From Terriglobia bacterium (lineage in GTDB: Bacteria > Acidobacteriota > Terriglobia > JAIQFV01), in contig JAIQFV010000004.1 of NCBI GenBank assembly GCA_020073085.1, positions 124,001 to 188,000 on the forward strand: a stretch of 64,000 bases of DNA, read 5' to 3'. This document shows positions 9,276-18,670 of this stretch, in pieces. The notes below the pieces were generated by a model, which was not told the DNA's origin, did not search any database, and saw only the letters and a program-made list of their open reading frames with translations. The translations under genes were made by a program, and so were the position numbers. Positions within the stretch are counted from its first letter, which is position 1, and the number at the start of each line of letters is the position of its first letter.

Positions 9276-11213
9276 CTAGAATGTGGTCATGACAGAAAGC
9301 TGTTCCCGGCGATCGTGCCAGACGTGAGCCGGGAGGCCTCTGAAAATGGGAAGAGCTCCCACGTCGTTGGCCGAACGCGTGCGGTAGTACGATTCTTCAA
9401 AGGCGAAAGTCAAGTACTTGTTGAACTTGTAGTTGAGGTTGGAAAGATACAAATCACCGATGGCCCGATTCGCTGCTCCCACATGGCGAACGTCACGCGG
9501 GTTGGCTTCGTCAAACCCGTAATGAAAAGTCATGGACCAACCCGCACCCCGTCCCGCAGGATCCGCTCCCAGGAGACGAGACAACGGCAAGCCGAGCTCA
9601 ACGAATCCGCCTTTGGCCCTGACGGGACGTTGCGGGGCGATGGTGGGAACGCCATTCTGGAGACCAAAAATGACGGTGGAGGCCCCATCAATGGATAACG
9701 CCGACGTTTGTCCGGTCAGTCCCGCGGGGTCGTTGAATTCGGAGAAGATCTGGCCTTCAAAAAAGAACCGCAGATCTTCGCCGTTATAAGCCTTCATGAG
9801 CAGCGTGAACCAACGGGTGGGAAGTTGGGCCTCCAGGGTTCCGCCATAGCGGGAACTGTCCACCTGGGCCCCGGTTGGAAACGCCGCTTTAAACGCCGCC
9901 GGCACATTGGCGGCCGTGATAACTGCGGCCCGCTGGCCGTACATCCAGCTCGCAATGAGTTGCGCGGGCGCCACACCCGGCGCTCTGTCTAATTGGAACT
10001 GAGTCACAAACCGCCCTTCAAGCTCGGGCATGCTGGAGTCGGCGCCCTGCCGCTCGCCGAACCCAAGCTGGTTTGCAATCCCCAGGGCATTCGTTCCCAG
10101 ATCAGTGGGCAGATTTCCGAAACCTGGAAGGACGAGGGCAAACTCGGGCTCGAATTTCAGATTTCGAGAGCCGCCGACCGTGTAACCAACGCCAAACCGG
10201 AACTGAGGCGCGCGTTCGTACAGAGAACCGAACCCGATGCCCAAACCCGTCGTCTCAACGAAATAAGGCAAGGTCGAAGAGGCGAAGGGAGTCCAGTCCT
10301 GGCCAAAGAGGGCGAAGGCGCTCGTCTTGTCAGAAAACTTCTTGTCAACCCGCAACCACCCCAGTCGTATCTGAAGCGCATTGGAACGGATCGAAGAAAT
10401 GTTTCGATTGTTCGCGCGGGAGAAATTTCCTTCAAAATCCGTCTCGATCTTTCCCGTGATGGTGATGGTCTTGGAAGGGTCCAGCCATTCAAAGTCAGCT
10501 CCAATGCGGAGCGCACGGGCATTCAGATGGAATTCCGGCGAGCCGAAGGGACCCGTGTCCCCGATCGCAAATCCGGGGAGTGGAAAATCATTGCCCTGGG
10601 GGGATGAAGTGTCGTGGATGAGACTCGCTTTAAACAAGCCATAGGGCTTAATCTTGACATCATTTCCAATCCGTATGACCGGCAGCAGACCATCCCGTTT
10701 GTAGGCCGCGTCGCCCGCCAGGCCCAACGCGCGAATGGGAGCAACTGCGGGAATCACCGGGGGAGCGGTCTCAGGGGGAGCCGGGGAGGCGCTCGGCGCG
10801 GCACTGGTCCAGGGGTCGGCAGGAGCAGTCGCTCGCGCGGACATCGTCCCGGGATCAAGACTGCTCCCGGCATCTCTCGGAACGGCCATCCCGGCATAAT
10901 TCAGCGAGGCCACCATCGAGCGAGGTGCGGCGGCGGCAGCGAGAGCGAAGGAAGCCGCCATCTCATCGTATTCTTTCTGACTGATGAGCCCCTTCGACAC
11001 CAGAAGCTTGGCCAACTGCAGCTGGCTCTCGGCGGAAGAAGCGGACTGATTGAGCGATGTCGCCTCCTCGGGTGTGATGATCCCTTTTGACTGGAGCAGG
11101 CGGACCAGCGGGTTGGATGCCGGGGGAGAGCCGTCCTTCTGCTGTGCCATGCTCAGACTTGCCATGACAAAAAACACGAACACTAGAAGAATCAATTGCG
11201 CTGACTTTTTCAT
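9276..11213 (-). CDS. Outer-membrane porin, DcaP-like
   Basis: Secreted beta-barrel protein of 645 residues. A Sec signal (MKKSAQLILLVFVFFVMASLSMAQ) is followed by two short repeats of the form LLxSKGIITxEE / LLVSKGLISQKEY, then a Pro/Ala-rich linker, then a barrel region with alternating aromatic residues. IKPYGLFKASLIHDTSS near residue 200 resembles the start of DcaP-type porins. The ATG at 11213 is preferred because GGAGGAG lies about 8 bases upstream; an ATG six bases earlier is too close to that site. A role in uptake of small acids would fit the neighbouring carrier, but is inference. Confidence 0.8.
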   Translation of the reverse strand: MKKSAQLILLVFVFFVMASLSMAQQKDGSPPASNPLVRLLQSKGIITPEEATSLNQSASSAESQLQLAKLLVSKGLISQKEYDEMAASFALAAAAAPRSMVASLNYAGMAVPRDAGSSLDPGTMSARATAPADPWTSAAPSASPAPPETAPPVIPAVAPIRALGLAGDAAYKRDGLLPVIRIGNDVKIKPYGLFKASLIHDTSSPQGNDFPLPGFAIGDTGPFGSPEFHLNARALRIGADFEWLDPSKTITITGKIETDFEGNFSRANNRNISSIRSNALQIRLGWLRVDKKFSDKTSAFALFGQDWTPFASSTLPYFVETTGLGIGFGSLYERAPQFRFGVGYTVGGSRNLKFEPEFALVLPGFGNLPTDLGTNALGIANQLGFGERQGADSSMPELEGRFVTQFQLDRAPGVAPAQLIASWMYGQRAAVITAANVPAAFKAAFPTGAQVDSSRYGGTLEAQLPTRWFTLLMKAYNGEDLRFFFEGQIFSEFNDPAGLTGQTSALSIDGASTVIFGLQNGVPTIAPQRPVRAKGGFVELGLPLSRLLGADPAGRGAGWSMTFHYGFDEANPRDVRHVGAANRAIGDLYLSNLNYKFNKYLTFAFEESYYRTRSANDVGALPIFRGLPAHVWHDRREQLSVMTTF

Positions 11214-12120
11214 CTGCATACTCCTCCTCAATGGGTTGTCGTGGCCGGAATGCGCGGATCGGTTGGACAGGTTGATTTTAATGTGAAGTCTCATTAAATC
11301 GAAAATGGTGCATGCCACAGCCGCGAAGAATGGTCCGCGCTGATGGTGTGGTCTATTGGGTCTGGAAAACCTTTTGCGAAATCAAATTCGAATATGGCAG
11401 CGGGCGTGAAATCTTGAGATCAATCGAGTCACTTGAAATTCATGCCAGGATAAATGACTCCCTCAAGATTTGATTCTGACGCGCTGAGGGCGATGTGCGT
11501 CAACCCGCAGCAACAACTCCCAGTGAAAATGTGTTATTTCTGAGGATGAAGCCGGTATGAGATGACTTGGGGAATGGGAAAAAGGATTTGGAGGAAGTGA
11601 AAGAACCCAACGGGACGGGCCGGTGAGGCATGGGTCGAATAGTTTTGTTGAAGTCGATATGAATTAGGAATGAAAGGGATTCGAACTGGGTCTGTCGGGA
11701 TGCGACAGCAAGGATGACATCCCCGGAAGAATCAGGCTGGGAATGGCCGGGAGAACACAGTCCTCTCCTGTGCGGTTGAGCACCGGCAGAAGACCTCGCT
11801 CTCTTCATCGGGCGTGACCCTTTCGCAGGAAAATTGATTCTGCTACCCCAATAAGATTCGATGACTCTACTTAGAGACTCTTACCCTGTCAAGTGAAATC
11901 ATCGGCACAAAATTGAAATTCTCGCCTTATTTATTGAATGGAGATTACAACTCCTCGAACACAGGCAGCACTTCAAAAAATCCCCGCAAATCTTCCCTAA
12001 ACGTGAAATAGGGAGCCGTGTTGATTAGCCTTCTTACTCGCTTCCTCCGCAGGAAACTTGGTCTATCCGTGTGGCGTGGGTGGAATCGGCAACACCCGCT
12101 GAGTTGCCCGCGAATCCCGA
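11214..12120. other. Long non-coding region upstream of the porin
   Basis: About 900 bases between fdhE and the porin, both minus strand, with no convincing gene. A possible 102-codon frame at 11500-11808 lacks a ribosome-binding site and has no recognisable features. A promoter candidate lies at 11864-11892, far from the porin start. Confidence 0.5.
11864..11892 (-). promoter_or_regulatory. Candidate sigma-70 promoter upstream of the porin
   Basis: On the minus strand a perfect TTGACA (11887-11892) is followed after exactly 17 bases by TAGAGT (11864-11869). Transcription would start near 11857, leaving a leader of about 640 bases before the porin ATG. Confidence 0.45.
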
Positions 12121-13020
12121 CTACATCCCCGCAAGATTCGGATGAACCTTCCCGTACCCTTGATCCCGGGCCCAGAGGTCAAGAGGAATCGCGGCCAGTT
12201 CGTCCACAGGTGGGACCAGGCGGTTGTCTTTCGTCAGATCGATCGACTTGATGTAAAGTTTGCACGCATCGCAGCAATCCACGCGAACGTTTGGAAAATC
12301 CTTCGCCGAGTAATAAGGAAGCTTACGAGGATCCATTTCCGAGCAGGACACGCACGCGATGCGAAGGAAGGGCCAAACGGTAAGGCAATCTCCGCACATC
12401 AGAAAACGGTGTCCGCCCTCCGCGCTTCCCTCTAAAATGCCGGGCATCGAGGTGTCACTGGAAAGGAATGCGACCTGGGGTTTCCGCCCGCAAAAAGGGC
12501 AGACGCGATGGGGCTGCGGCTCCTCGGTCAGGGCGGCATGAGCAGTGGCGTTCACGATGGCCAGCTGTGAGTCGAACGGCAGAGTCTGAGTGGTGGCAAG
12601 GAGCTCCAGATAAGGTTGCAGGCAGGCGCGTCCAAAAAAAACCTGTTCCGAAGCAGCCTCCCCATTCCAGTAACCGCTCAACACTTCTTTCCAACACCCC
12701 CTGTCATCGGCAAGTTCCTCCGCTTGAGCGGCGAGGAGCTCGGAGCCCTTCTGGCGCGCAAGGTCTAACAAGGAGCCGAATTGAGGCAGGAAGAGCGGGT
12801 GATCGACTTCGAAGGATCCCGTGAGGGGTCGATTCCTTGAGGCCGCACCGATCTGCTTGAAGAGGTCATGCTGCCACTTCAGAACCTCCGCGTAAAACAC
12901 CAGGATCGAGCGCGAAGGCATTCCCGTTTCAGCCAGATTCTCTGCACGTTCAATGCGGCAGGCCCAGGTGTATTTGGTCGGCATAAGGCAGGCGCTCAAA
13001 AGGGTGCTTTCTGTATTCAT
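12121..13020 (-). CDS. fdhE: Formate dehydrogenase accessory protein FdhE
   Basis: Cytoplasmic maturation factor needed for active respiratory formate dehydrogenase; 299 residues from the ATG at 13020. Four cysteine pairs form the rubredoxin-like metal sites of the family: CPFCG, CGDC, CVSC and CDAC, all in the C-terminal half. No clear ribosome-binding site precedes the chosen start, and a second ATG lies 36 bases downstream, so the N-terminus is uncertain. It follows fdnI by about 90 bases, completing fdnGHI-fdhE. Confidence 0.88.
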   Translation of the reverse strand: MNTESTLLSACLMPTKYTWACRIERAENLAETGMPSRSILVFYAEVLKWQHDLFKQIGAASRNRPLTGSFEVDHPLFLPQFGSLLDLARQKGSELLAAQAEELADDRGCWKEVLSGYWNGEAASEQVFFGRACLQPYLELLATTQTLPFDSQLAIVNATAHAALTEEPQPHRVCPFCGRKPQVAFLSSDTSMPGILEGSAEGGHRFLMCGDCLTVWPFLRIACVSCSEMDPRKLPYYSAKDFPNVRVDCCDACKLYIKSIDLTKDNRLVPPVDELAAIPLDLWARDQGYGKVHPNLAGM

Positions 13021-13108
13021 CAAATCAGACCGGGGAAGCGGCCCCCGAAAGACACAAAAAATGGCGGAACAGACCGTCCCGCCATTGAAGACCTGTCCCG
13101 GAGGGAAA

Positions 13109-13789
13109 CTATTTCTTCCCTCCGGTGACCTCGCGAAACCAGCGGGGATGGTGCCACTTGGCCCAATCCTTGGTGACCGTGCCACGCGTCATGGCCCGGA
13201 ACGTGCCAGGCATGGCGGTGGTGGACATGTAAATGTGGTAAATGATCCCGATCACGAAAGCGACAAACGTGATTTCATGCAGCCAGTACGAAATCGTCCG
13301 CAAAAAATAAGGGAACGCGGTGGGAAACCACATCACAATGCCGGAGGCCAGGAAGGCAATGGCGCCCCAGAAGACCGCCCAGAAATAGATCTTTTGGCCG
13401 GCGTTGTATTTGCCCACATTCTGCAGTTCGCTCTCGTAGCGGATGTAGGGCCCGAAGTTATCCTTCCATTCTTCATCGCCGTGTTCCTTCTTCATCTTCG
13501 TCTTCCAGTAGCGGTAGAGAAAAAGGATGGCGATGGTAAAGCCCAGGGCAAACCACGGGTGCAGCGTCCGCACCATCGCCCCTCCCCCGAAGACTCCCGC
13601 CCACCCAGCGAAGAAGGGAGTAAAGATCACAAAACCGGTAAACAGCGAAAGGAAGAAGAAAATCGCGACGAGCCAGTGAGTCAGGCGCACCGCGGCGGTG
13701 TGACGGACGATCAGACCATCCACCGCAAGATCTTCTTTATTCCGTGCCAAGGTAGCGAGTTGGGATTGAGTCATCACTTCCTGGCTCAT
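13109..13789 (-). CDS. fdnI: Formate dehydrogenase cytochrome b556 (gamma) subunit
   Basis: Membrane subunit that takes electrons from the Fe-S subunit to the quinone pool; 226 residues with four hydrophobic helices. Likely haem-ligand histidines are seen in TAAVRLTHWLVAIFF, TLHPWFALGF and YWLHEITFVAFVIGIIYHIYM. It starts two bases after the fdnH stop, so the genes are coupled. The assignment to FdnI rather than another cytochrome b rests on gene order and the family-like C-terminus KWHHPRWFRE. Confidence 0.93.
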   Translation of the reverse strand: MSQEVMTQSQLATLARNKEDLAVDGLIVRHTAAVRLTHWLVAIFFFLSLFTGFVIFTPFFAGWAGVFGGGAMVRTLHPWFALGFTIAILFLYRYWKTKMKKEHGDEEWKDNFGPYIRYESELQNVGKYNAGQKIYFWAVFWGAIAFLASGIVMWFPTAFPYFLRTISYWLHEITFVAFVIGIIYHIYMSTTAMPGTFRAMTRGTVTKDWAKWHHPRWFREVTGGKK

Positions 13790-13791
13790 GG

Positions 13792-14694
13792 CTACACCTC
13801 CTCTCTGTCAACTTTACGCATGCCCGGGGCCTCATTTCGCCCATACCGGACATAGTGAATGATCGTCCCCAGCAAGGCCCCGATCATCAACAGGGAACCG
13901 ACCGGCTTGAGGGCGTATTTCCACACATTGACGGTCCAGGGGACGTGTGGATCCTTAGGCAGGCCGTAAAGCTCGGGTTGATCTCCGAGTCCAAGGACAT
14001 AAATAACCCCGGTTCCCCCGACGCCCGGTGGGTCGTAAACAGCCGCCTTCTCGTAACCGTTATGCTTCAACTGCTCGACCCGGGTATTGGCGATTTGCAC
14101 CAGATGTTCCTTGGTCCCGAACTGGAGGCAGCCTGTGGGACAAGCCTTGATGCAGGCAGGCTCCAGGCCGTAAGCCAGGCGGTCGGTGCACAGCGTGCAC
14201 TTATACACCTTCTTGGTCTTCTTGCTGAGGCGCGGGATGTCGAAGGGGCAGCCCGTCACGCAGTATTCGCAGCCGATACAATGTTCCTGCTGGAAGTCCA
14301 CGACCCCATTGGTATACTGCACGATCGCGCCCGGGGCGGGGCACGCCTTCAGGCAGCCAGGGTCATCGCAATGCATGCACTGGTCCTTCGCCATCAACCA
14401 GTGAAACTTCTCTGACCCGTCCGGCCTTTTTTCGACATGCTCGTTGAACCGGATCAGGTTCCAGAAGTTGGCGGTGAGATCGGGCATCGTCTGGTACGAG
14501 CCGAACTCGCTGGGCGCCTCCATTACCGCGTCCGCATTAAACAGATCGTTCCACTCCTGGCACGCCACCTCGCAGGCCTTGCACCCGATACAAGTCGTCG
14601 TATCAATCATCTTCGCGACCGTGGGTGCGGTGCGCACGCCCGTGGCGGGGGAAGGAGTTGCCGAAATTCTTCTGAGTTCCATGTTGCTGGGCAT
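13792..14694 (-). CDS. fdnH: Formate dehydrogenase iron-sulfur (beta) subunit
   Basis: Electron-transfer subunit with four 4Fe-4S clusters, 300 residues. Cysteine motifs are CIGCKACEVAC (residue 36 on), CMHCDDPGCLKAC, CIGCEYCVTGC and CTLCTDR followed by CIKACP. A single hydrophobic helix near residue 260 (VGSLLMIGALLGTIIHYV) anchors the C-terminus, as in FdnH. AAAGGAGGAAAT precedes the start. It lies 18 bases behind fdnG. Confidence 0.96.
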   Translation of the reverse strand: MPSNMELRRISATPSPATGVRTAPTVAKMIDTTTCIGCKACEVACQEWNDLFNADAVMEAPSEFGSYQTMPDLTANFWNLIRFNEHVEKRPDGSEKFHWLMAKDQCMHCDDPGCLKACPAPGAIVQYTNGVVDFQQEHCIGCEYCVTGCPFDIPRLSKKTKKVYKCTLCTDRLAYGLEPACIKACPTGCLQFGTKEHLVQIANTRVEQLKHNGYEKAAVYDPPGVGGTGVIYVLGLGDQPELYGLPKDPHVPWTVNVWKYALKPVGSLLMIGALLGTIIHYVRYGRNEAPGMRKVDREEV

Positions 14695-14712
14695 TTTTAA
14701 TTTCCTCCTTTC

Positions 14713-17700
14713 CTATGCCTTCTCCAGAGAGACCAGGAAGGCCTTGTACTCTGGAGTTGAGGAGTTAGGGTCGAGCGCTGTGGGTGTCAAAGTATTTGCC
14801 AGGGGTCCGACCGATTTGCCGGCGTAGCCCCAGTGAATCGGGAAGCCGATCTGCCACACGGTTTGCCCGGCGACCTTGAGTGGACGAATCCGCTTGGTCA
14901 CCATCGCCCTGCCTTCCACCGATCCGCGGGCCGAAGAGACCTTCACGCGATCGCCGTGTTTAATCCCTTTTTCCTTGGCCAGCTCCTCGGGAATCTCCAC
15001 GAAGAATTCCGGTTGCAGCTGGTTGAGGATGGCTTCGTGCTTGGTCCAGTAATGGAAGTGTTCGGTCAGGCGATAGGTGGTGCACACGATCGGGTACTTA
15101 TCCCGCTTGCCGTAAACATCCAGGTTGGTTTTGAAGAGTTTCGTTACCGGGTTGGAACTGACCTTCGGGTGCAGCGGATTGTCGACGGGTGTCTCGTAGG
15201 GCTCATAATGCTCGGGGAACGGGCCCTCATTCATGTCGACGGCGTAGAGTTTGCCCACGCCTTCGGGATTCATGATGAAGGGCCCGATCATTTCCTCGGG
15301 CTTATAATCCGGCTTGTAGTCGGGGACGTCGCCGACCCACTTTTCCCCATTCCACCAGATGCCGGGGCGCTTCGGATCCCAGGGCTTCCCGTTCAGGTCC
15401 GCCGATGCCCGGTTGTACATAATGCGACGGTTGGCAGGCCAGTTAAACGCCCAGTTGTGGTAGGCCCCCAGTCCGCCGGAGTCATCGACCGGATTACGCC
15501 GCATGGCCAGATTGCCCGCCTCCGTGTAGTAGCCCGAGTGCAGCCAGTTTCCGCTGAGCGTTTTCCCGTCGGCCCGCAGCACCGCGTAACCGGGTACCTG
15601 TTGACCCTTCTTGTAATCCACCTTCGTTTTCTCGTCAGTGAAATCCTCGAGGACTTTCCCGTTGACCTCTTTGGCAACCTCCTCGAGATTGGGGTTCTGC
15701 GGATTGGAGTAGCCCCAGGCCATGTGGATGACGGGATCCGGGAGCTTGCCGCCTTCCTTGGCGTAAAGCTCTCTCAGCTTGAGGACGAGGCGGCCGATGA
15801 TCTCCTGATCGGCCTTCGCGTCACCGGGAGGGTCGATAGCCTTCCACTTCCATTGAAGCCAACGTGAAGAATTGGTGAAGACACCGTCCTTCTCCGCAAA
15901 GTTGGCCGCGGGCAGCATGAACACCTCGGTTTTGATCTGAGCGGCGGCCGGAGGATCATATTCCTTGGGCGCCTTCCAGAACGAGGCGGTCTCGGTTTCA
16001 AAGTTCTCCGCGACCACAAGCCAGTCGAGCCGCGAAAGGGCCTGCACCATCTTCTTGGAATGCGGGCCATTGGCGACCGGGTTCATCCCAAACGAAACGA
16101 GGCCTTTGACGATCCCGTTGTAAGCCCCGTCGTAAATGTAGACCCACGAATAATCGCGGTCCATCTTCGGCAACCAGGAATACGCAAAGTCGTTTTCCGG
16201 GGTGGCGGCACTGCCCCAGAAGGCCTTCAACATCGATACCATGAACTTGTCGGTGTTTTCCCAGTAGTTCATGGAGTTCGGGCGGAGCTTCTTGGGGGTG
16301 GTGGCGTCAATGAATTCCTTGAGCGACTGCCATTCCGGCTTCGGCATCTTCAGATAGCCGGGCAACGTGTGAGTCTGGTTCATATCGGTTGCGCCCTGGA
16401 TGTTGGAATGCCCGCGCAGCGCGTTCACTCCTCCCCCCGGGCGGCCGACGTTACCCAGCAGCAATTGCATGGACGCCGCGGCGCGTATGTTCTGGACCGC
16501 GGAAGAATGGTGCGTCCATCCGAGGGCGTACATGATCGTTCCTGCTTTGTCGGCAGGGTACGTGGAACTGATCATCTCCGCGGCCTTTTGGAAATCTTCC
16601 TTGGAACAGCCGCAGATACTCGCAACCATCTCCGGCGTGTACCGCGAGTAATGCTTCTTCATCAATTGAAATACACACCGCGGGTCCTCCAGCGTCATGT
16701 CAATCTTGACGAAATTATCCGGGCCCATTTCGTACGCCCACGTGGACTTATCATAGGCGCGCTTCTGTGGATCAAAGCCGGAGAACAGACCCTCGTTGTC
16801 ACCGGGAAGCTGGAAGCCTTCCTTGATGAGGTAAGAAGCATTGGTGTAGTTAGCAACATATTCTTTGTGGATGCGGTTGTTGGCAAGCATGAAGTTCATC
16901 ACGCCCGCCAGGAAAGCGATATCCGTGCCCGACCGGATCTGGACGAAATGATCGCTCACCGCCGCCGTGCGATTGAATCGGGGATCGACGCACACCAGCT
17001 TGGCGTTCCGCGTCTTCTTGGCTTCGATGGCCCACTTGAACCCGCACGGATGGTTTTCTGCCGGATTCCCGCCCATCACCAGGATCACATCGGCATTCTT
17101 GATATCGACCCAATTGTTGGTCATGGCCCCGCGACCGAAGGTGGCGCCCAAACTGGACACCGTGGGGCCGTGTCAAAGTCGCGCCTGATTGTCGGTATAC
17201 AAGACGCCGAGGGAACGCAGCCACTTCACCAACAAATAATTGACTTCATTATTGTCGGTACAGCCACCGACGATGGCCATGCCGGGACACTGGTTCACCG
17301 TCTGTCCCGCCGCGTTCTTTTCGATGAAGGTGTCATCCCGCGTCTTCTTCATGCGCTGCGCGATGGTGTCGATCATCCAGTCCCAGCTCTTTTCCTCCCA
17401 ATGGTCGGAACCGGGAGCCCGGTACATCGGCTTCGTCAGGCGGGTATTGTTGACGATGTCGTGCTTGAGGGTGATCCCTTTGGGACAAAGCGTGCCGCGG
17501 TTGACGGGATGATCCGGGTCGCCTTCGACGTGAACGACGGTCGTGCCGGTCACGTTTTTGGATTTGTCGCCCAGGGTGTGAATGATCACGCCACAACTCA
17601 CCGCACAGTACGGACAGATCGAGCGGGTTTCAGTGGTGCGCTCAATCTTCAATTCGCGCACGACAGCATAAGCGGGGGCGAGATCGAAGCCAAAGGCAAC

Positions 17701-17757
17701 AATCCCCACGCCGCCGGCCGTTGAGATTTTTAGAAATTCCCTCCGTGAGACAGCCAT
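14713..17757 (-). CDS. fdnG: Formate dehydrogenase catalytic (alpha) subunit, selenoprotein
   Basis: Molybdenum/tungsten bis-pterin enzyme that oxidises formate to CO2 in the periplasm; 1014 residues if the UGA at 17173-17175 is read as selenocysteine 195. The context NQARL-Sec-HGPTVSSLGATFGRG matches the E. coli FdnG active site (Sec196). The frame stays open and homologous on both sides and total length equals the family's, so this is recoding and not a frameshift or pseudogene. A Tat motif SRREFLK starts at residue 4. The 4Fe-4S cluster cysteines are C48, C51, C55 and C91. AAGGAGGAGAGAG precedes the ATG. Automated callers will split it into two genes. Confidence 0.96.
17125..17175 (-). promoter_or_regulatory. 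Selenocysteine UGA codon and probable SECIS region
   Basis: The UGA (minus strand, 17173-17175) lies within the conserved ARL-U-HGP context. In bacteria the SECIS hairpin sits just 3' of the codon inside the coding sequence. The downstream 40-50 bases are GC-rich, can pair, and present a GGTC at 17133-17136 like that in the apical loop of E. coli fdn/fdh elements. The exact fold was not computed. No selA, selB, selC or selD gene is in the window. Confidence 0.7.
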
Positions 17758-18255
17758 AAGCTCTCTCCTCCTTGAAGAGCCAAAAGCAGATTGATGGGGT
17801 GAACAGCAAGCGAACAGGAAGGGCGGCTCCAGCGCCGCACCCGGGTGTCCCCAGACAGACACCACCCCCCGAGCAGATCGTGGCCTGACCTTTCCTTGAG
17901 TGGTTTGTGCAGCGAGGTCTTCATGAAAACCCGGCAAAGCACTTTCAATCTAAGGATTCAAACTTGCAGGATCAAGGACGAACTTGGGAGCTATTTCTTG
18001 TCTGAAGCTCTTGACAACAGATTGGATGAACTGAGTGTATGATTTTGAAACACTCAATAATTAGACCATCCGCTGTCCCCTGTCAATTGGAAAATTTTCG
18101 CCCCACGGAATAGTTATTTTCGTCACAATTAATTGTATGCTAATTCACAATGACCCCTGCTTTTGGGGTGAGAAACGGTGTTTTCTGTTGACAGGGGGGA
18201 GAATCGAGTCCAGATTTTGATGCGAGCGATCACTCAACGATATTGGAGTCCTGGG
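17758..18255. other. Divergent control region between fdnG and the 99-aa gene
   Basis: About 500 bases without a gene. It holds the fdn promoter, a roughly 290-base fdn leader with two GC-rich hairpins (GGTGTC/GACACC and GCGGC/GCCGC, near 17826-17865), a perfect palindrome ACAATTAATTGT at 18125-18136 that could bind a dimeric regulator, and TTGACA at 18188-18193 facing the plus-strand gene. Confidence 0.6.
18058..18086 (-). promoter_or_regulatory. Sigma-70 promoter of the fdn operon
   Basis: On the minus strand a perfect TTGACA (18081-18086), a 17-base spacer and TAATTA (18058-18063). Transcription would begin near 18050, leaving a leader of about 290 bases before fdnG. Confidence 0.6.
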
Positions 18256-18555
18256 ATGAAAATCACTTTGAATACCGACCGCGGGCAAATTTCGATGAAT
18301 CCGTTTGTAGAACGCTTGACCGGCAATTTATTGTCGGGGGTTCTGGAATCGCTCCACGTTCCGGAGGATGCCTCTGTGGCGGAGTTCGTGGTGAACGGCG
18401 GCGGCGCCCGGATCGTTGTGTCGCAAAAAGAGGTCCCCTTGATGAATGCCTTCATCAAGAATGTGGTGGCGGATATCTTGCATGTGGTCATGAAGAATTT
18501 GAAAGGCACAGACGGGGTGACTCAGGCCACTTTCAGGCTGGAACGTGGCGACTAA
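18256..18555 (+). CDS. Small protein of unknown function
   Basis: Not recognised. 99 residues, soluble, no signal peptide or membrane helix. The ATG at 18256 follows GGAG by about eight bases; an upstream in-frame start at 18178 lacks such a site. It contains FVVNGGGARIVVSQKEVPLMNAF and an amphipathic C-terminal helix. It is transcribed divergently from the selenocysteine formate dehydrogenase and lies 115 bases before a MobB-like gene, so a role around the molybdenum enzyme is possible but unproven. A 12-base-pair hairpin follows the stop. Confidence 0.7.
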   Translation: MKITLNTDRGQISMNPFVERLTGNLLSGVLESLHVPEDASVAEFVVNGGGARIVVSQKEVPLMNAFIKNVVADILHVVMKNLKGTDGVTQATFRLERGD

Positions 18556-18582
18556 GAGATCGATATCAAAGATGCGGCACAG

Positions 18583-18608
18583 GGGCGATCCGCCGTGGCG
18601 GATCGCCC
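18583..18608 (+). repeat. Palindromic repeat GGGCGATCCGCC / GGCGGATCGCCC
   Basis: Perfect 12-base inverted repeat with a two-base gap, just past the stop of the small gene. There is no T-run, so it is a poor terminator. A related but imperfect copy is at 26807-26834. Confidence 0.7.
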
Positions 18609-18670
18609 GCGTTGTCTACAGGACCTTTTCACTTTAAAAAGGGGTTTGGCCTGAGAGCCGGGAACAGCGC

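Noticed and set aside
11500-11808. 102-codon minus-strand frame
   Set aside because: No ribosome-binding site, atypical composition, no motifs.
16060-17724. 554-codon plus-strand frame
   Set aside because: Antisense shadow of fdnG in GC-rich DNA.
14713-17757. fdnG as a pseudogene split by a nonsense codon
   Set aside because: The UGA is exactly at the selenocysteine position and both halves are intact.
18583-18608. Hairpin as a rho-independent terminator
   Set aside because: No T-run follows on either strand; better explained as a repeat.
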